From the NCBI GenBank assembly GCA_002383605.1, contig DFYK01000105.1, positions 23,180 to 32,288 on the forward strand: a stretch of 9,109 bases of DNA. The letters are read 5' to 3'. This document shows, piece after piece, positions 6,401-9,109 of this stretch; position 1 is the stretch's first letter; every line of letters starts with the position of its first letter. The translations under genes and the position numbers were made by a program. The stretch comes from Proteiniphilum sp. UBA4084 (GTDB lineage: Bacteria > Bacteroidota > Bacteroidia > Bacteroidales > Dysgonomonadaceae). The notes under the pieces were generated by a model. The model did not search any database, was not told where the DNA came from, and worked only from the letters and a program-made list of their open reading frames with translations.

Positions 6401-7267
6401 AACAAATGGACTGCCGACAGCCACAAGAACGAACTCATCCGCGCCACGGTAATTAATTACCTGCGTCGATACAAAGAGTTGGATGCGGAATTGAAACGCA
6501 AACGTTTCGACTTCACCATCGGCGACGAGCTTCCTTCGGGCATTATGCAGATCGCCAAGGTATATGTGGCCAAGAAACGGAAAATACAAGTGGGCGACAA
6601 AATGGCAGGACGCCACGGAAACAAAGGTATTGTTTCCCGTATCGTGCGCCAGGAAGACATGCCTTTCCTTGCCGATGGCACACCGGTTGACATCGTTCTG
6701 AACCCGCTGGGTGTACCTTCGCGTATGAACCTGGGACAGATCTTTGAGACTGTACTCGGATGGGCAGGAAAAGAACTCGGCGTTAAATTCGCCACCCCCA
6801 TCTTCGACGGCGCCTCACTGGACGACCTCACCGTATGGACAAACAAAGCAAAAGTCCCGGCCTATGGTAAATCGTACCTGTACGATGGAGGAACAGGAGA
6901 ACGTTTCGACCAACCGGCAACAGTGGGTATCATCTATATGCTCAAACTCGGACACATGGTGGAAGACAAGATGCATGCACGCTCCATCGGGCCCTATTCA
7001 CTCATCACACAACAGCCGTTGGGTGGTAAGGCACAGTTCGGAGGACAGCGATTCGGAGAAATGGAGGTCTGGGCACTCGAGGCATTCGGTGCGGCCCATA
7101 TCCTGCAGGAGATCCTCACCGTGAAGTCCGACGACGTGGTAGGCCGTTCCAAGGCGTACGAATCCATCGTGAAAGGGGAACCCATGCCGCCGGCAGGAAT
7201 ACCCGAATCGTTGAACGTGCTGCTTCACGAACTGAAAGGATTGGGACTCAATATCAGTCTCGATTAA
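3455..7267 (+). CDS. rpoB: DNA-directed RNA polymerase subunit beta
   Basis: RpoB with RpoC forms the catalytic core of RNA polymerase. It has 1270 residues (E. coli 1342). Landmarks in order: [12 protein letters not shown] in the N-terminal part; the rifampicin-pocket region [20 protein letters not shown] from residue 472; PEGPNIGLI (525-533); WKGYNFEDA (774-782), with the E780/D781 pair near the active site; [12 protein letters not shown] (1047-1058), with conserved lysines K1049 and K1057; and the C-terminal [20 protein letters not shown] that packs against beta'. D477, H487 and S492 (E. coli D516, H526, S531) are the sensitive-type residues; T479 and A483 replace N518 and S522. Compared with E. 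coli, the span between the last two active-site motifs is about 17 residues longer, and the C-terminal region about 55 residues shorter. The ATG follows a Shine-Dalgarno-free sequence. A run of eight C lies at codons 40-42. Confidence 0.99.
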   Translation: [1270 protein letters not shown]

Positions 7268-7270
7268 ATT

Positions 7271-7302
7271 GATTTGTGGATTTGTAGATTTGCTGATGTA
7301 TA
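7271..7302 (+). repeat. Degenerate 8-base tandem units, forward orientation
   Basis: Four consecutive octamers begin three bases after the rpoB stop: GATTTGTG, GATTTGTA, GATTTGCT and GATGTATA. The first three share GATTTG exactly. The third overlaps a TAGATTTG match to the Bacteroidota -7 promoter consensus. This is the first half of a repeat-rich, non-coding 127-base spacer. Its function is unknown; replication slippage or a dispersed intergenic repeat could explain it. Confidence 0.7.
7285..7292 (+). promoter_or_regulatory. Possible -7 promoter element upstream of rpoC
   Basis: TAGATTTG matches the Bacteroidota primary-sigma -7 consensus TAnnTTTG exactly. A transcript from it would start near 7299, about 95 bases before rpoC. 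However, no TTTG sits at the expected distance upstream (about 19-21 bases), and the match arises inside a GATTTG repeat, so it may be coincidence. Confidence 0.22.
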
Positions 7303-7305
7303 ATT

Positions 7306-7362
7306 TTTCAATCATCACATCAACATGTCATCGAATCATCACATTCGTCTATTTAGCACATT
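7306..7362 (-). repeat. Degenerate 8-base units, reverse orientation
   Basis: Read on the minus strand, five contiguous octamers run from 7345 down to 7306: AATGTGAT, GATTCGAT, GACATGTT, GATGTGAT and GATTGAAA. A further AATGTGCT lies at 7362-7355. On the + strand this shows as an 11-base direct repeat, AATCATCACAT, at 7310-7320 and 7334-7344. The units resemble those at 7271-7302 in length and in their GATnTG-like core but point the other way, so the spacer as a whole is a loose inverted arrangement. It codes for nothing I can recognise. Confidence 0.6.
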
Positions 7363-7394
7363 AAACATTACAACTCTTTATACAGATTATATAT

Positions 7395-9109
7395 ATGGCA
7401 TTTAGAAAAGACAACAAAATAAAGAGTAGCTTTTCAAAAATTACAATTGGGCTGGCGTCGCCGGAACAAATTCTGGAAAACTCTTTCGGTGAAGTGTTGA
7501 AACCCGAAACCATCAACTACCGAACCTACAAGCCTGAGCGTGACGGTTTGTTCTGTGAACGTATTTTCGGGCCCGTCAAAGACTACGAATGTCATTGTGG
7601 AAAATACAAACGTATTCGCTACAAAGGCATCGTGTGCGACCGTTGCGGTGTGGAAGTAACCGAGAAAAAAGTACGTCGTGAACGCACCGGACACATTCAT
7701 CTGGTTGTCCCCGTAGCCCATATCTGGTATTTCAGGTCGTTGCCCAACAAAATTGGTTATCTGTTGGGAATTCCTACAAAGAAACTGGATACCATCATCT
7801 ATTACGAACGTTATGTGGTGATACAGGCAGGCGCCCTCGAAGAAAAGGTGGCCGAAAAAGACCTGCTCACCGAAGAAGAATATCTGGATCTGTTGGAGAC
7901 ATTGCCCAAGGAAAACCAGATGCTTGAAGACAGCGATCCCAATAAGTTCATCGCCAAAATGGGGGCTGAGGCCATCCTCGACCTGCTGGAGAGGCTGAAT
8001 CTCGACAAGCTGGCCAATCAGTTGCGTCACCGTGCCAGCACCGACACCTCACAGCAGCGCAAGAACGAAGCGCTCAAGCAGCTGCAGGTAGTGGAAGCTT
8101 TCCGCGGATCAAAGAACATCAACAAGCCGGAATGGATGATCATGAAAGTGATTCCCGTGATCCCGCCCGATCTGCGGCCACTGGTACCCCTGGATGGGGG
8201 CCGTTTTGCCACATCCGACCTGAATGACCTCTATCGTCGTGTCATCATCCGCAACAACCGGTTGAAACGATTGATCGACATCAAGGCACCGGATGTGATC
8301 CTGCGCAATGAGAAACGCATGTTGCAGGAGGCTGTGGACTCTCTGTTCGACAACTCACGCAAGTCGAGTGCCATCAAGACCGAGTCGAACCGTCCACTGA
8401 AATCACTCTCCGACAGTCTGAAGGGGAAACAGGGACGTTTCCGCCAGAACCTGCTCGGTAAACGTGTGGACTACTCGGCCCGTTCCGTGATTGTGGTCGG
8501 TCCCGAGCTAAAGATGCACGAATGTGGTCTTCCCAAGGATATGGCTGCCGAACTCTATAAGCCGTTCATCATCCGGAAACTCATTGAAAGAGGAATTGTA
8601 AAAACGGTGAAGTCGGCCAAGAAGATCGTCGACCGCAAAGAACCGGTGGTATATGATATCCTGGAGTATGTGATGAAAGGGCATCCCGTACTGCTGAACC
8701 GTGCCCCTACCCTGCACCGTCTGGGTATCCAGGCATTTCAGCCCAAGCTGATTGAAGGAAAGGCCATTCAGTTGCATCCGTTGGCGTGTACGGCGTTCAA
8801 TGCCGACTTCGACGGTGACCAGATGGCTGTACACCTCCCGCTGGGAAATGAAGCCATCCTGGAGGCACAGCTGCTGATGCTGGCCTCGCACAACATCCTC
8901 AACCCCGCCAATGGCGCTCCCATCACCGTTCCTTCACAGGACATGGTGCTCGGATTGTATTACATCACGAAAATACGTCCGGGAGCAAAGGGTGAAGGGA
9001 TGACCTTCTACGGTGAAGAGGAAGCCATCATCGCCTACAATGAAAAGAAGGTAGATATTCATGCGCTGGTGAAAGTGATTGTGGACGACATCGACGAGGA
9101 GGGAAATCC
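7395..9109 (+). CDS. rpoC: DNA-directed RNA polymerase subunit beta' (partial, N-terminal 571 codons)
   Basis: RpoC carries the RNA polymerase catalytic centre. The frame is open from the ATG to the right edge, covering roughly 40% of a typical protein of about 1400 residues. Landmarks in order: the clamp N-terminus ITIGLASPEQILENSFGEV; the zinc-binding site C66, C68, C81, C84 (CHC...CDRC), matching E. coli C70/C72/C85/C88; PEWMIMKVIPVIPPDLRPLV and DGGRFATSDLNDLYRRVI leading to the rudder region; GKRVDYSARSVIVVGPEL; LNRAPTLHRLGIQAF; and the absolutely conserved NADFDGDQMA with the Mg-binding aspartates D471, D473 and D475. The bridge helix and trigger loop lie beyond the window. The start is preceded by cagattatat with no Shine-Dalgarno. 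A 127-base repeat-rich spacer separates it from rpoB; cotranscription is the normal arrangement. Confidence 0.98.
   Translation, partial: MAFRKDNKIKSSFSKITIGLASPEQILENSFGEVLKPETINYRTYKPERDGLFCERIFGPVKDYECHCGKYKRIRYKGIVCDRCGVEVTEKKVRRERTGHIHLVVPVAHIWYFRSLPNKIGYLLGIPTKKLDTIIYYERYVVIQAGALEEKVAEKDLLTEEEYLDLLETLPKENQMLEDSDPNKFIAKMGAEAILDLLERLNLDKLANQLRHRASTDTSQQRKNEALKQLQVVEAFRGSKNINKPEWMIMKVIPVIPPDLRPLVPLDGGRFATSDLNDLYRRVIIRNNRLKRLIDIKAPDVILRNEKRMLQEAVDSLFDNSRKSSAIKTESNRPLKSLSDSLKGKQGRFRQNLLGKRVDYSARSVIVVGPELKMHECGLPKDMAAELYKPFIIRKLIERGIVKTVKSAKKIVDRKEPVVYDILEYVMKGHPVLLNRAPTLHRLGIQAFQPKLIEGKAIQLHPLACTAFNADFDGDQMAVHLPLGNEAILEAQLLMLASHNILNPANGAPITVPSQDMVLGLYYITKIRPGAKGEGMTFYGEEEAIIAYNEKKVDIHALVKVIVDDIDEEGN

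Noticed and set aside
7299..7304. TATAAT match to the E. coli sigma-70 -10 box
   Set aside because: The Bacteroidota primary sigma factor uses a different consensus, the region is A/T-rich, and no suitable -35 box is present.
7434..8030. 198-codon minus-strand open frame opposite rpoC
   Set aside because: It lies fully inside conserved rpoC sequence (zinc site and clamp), with no recognisable domains and no start context.
1..9109. A hidden novel system (toxin-antitoxin, retron, defence or mobile element)
   Set aside because: Nearly the whole window is conserved core genes with short spacers. No unexplained gene, terminal inverted repeat, target duplication or reverse-transcriptase-like frame is present.

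Overview
The window is a conserved chromosomal segment from a member of the Bacteroidota, most likely order Bacteroidales. The evidence is the gene order, the protein sequences (the RpoB and RpoC wording is very Bacteroidales-like), and the lack of any Shine-Dalgarno (AGGAGG-type) sequence in front of highly expressed genes; the bases before the start codons are instead A/T-rich. A family-level guess (Porphyromonadaceae or Dysgonomonadaceae) would be weak. I see no sign of horizontal transfer, insertion sequences, CRISPR arrays or accessory genes.

Layout, all on the + strand: end of tuf (EF-Tu), a GC-rich structured spacer, tRNA-Trp(CCA), secE, nusG, rplK (L11), rplA (L1), rplJ (L10), rplL (L7/L12), a terminator-like hairpin, rpoB, a repeat-rich spacer, and the first 571 codons of rpoC, which runs off the right edge. 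Every reading frame looks intact, and no gene-free stretch exceeds 127 bases.

The genes link translation and transcription. EF-Tu brings aminoacyl-tRNA to the ribosome. L11, L10 and L12 form the stalk base and stalk that recruit EF-Tu and other GTPase factors, and L1 forms the opposite stalk at the E site. NusG couples RNA polymerase to the ribosome. RpoB and RpoC are the catalytic subunits of RNA polymerase. SecE is a core part of the SecYEG protein-export channel. The known logic of such clusters is co-transcription, with L1 and L10 limiting their own synthesis and with partial termination lowering rpoBC output relative to L12. The hairpin and U-tract between rplL and rpoB fits this.

I do not find a previously undescribed system. 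The points worth a second look lie in the spacers and in one coding palindrome: (1) a nested GC hairpin with a UUCG loop that overlaps a G-quadruplex motif between tuf and tRNA-Trp; (2) a perfect 20-bp palindrome inside the L12-binding end of rplJ; (3) a 14-bp terminator-like hairpin before rpoB with competing pairing partners; (4) an array of degenerate 8-base units in the rpoB-rpoC spacer, in one orientation and then the other.
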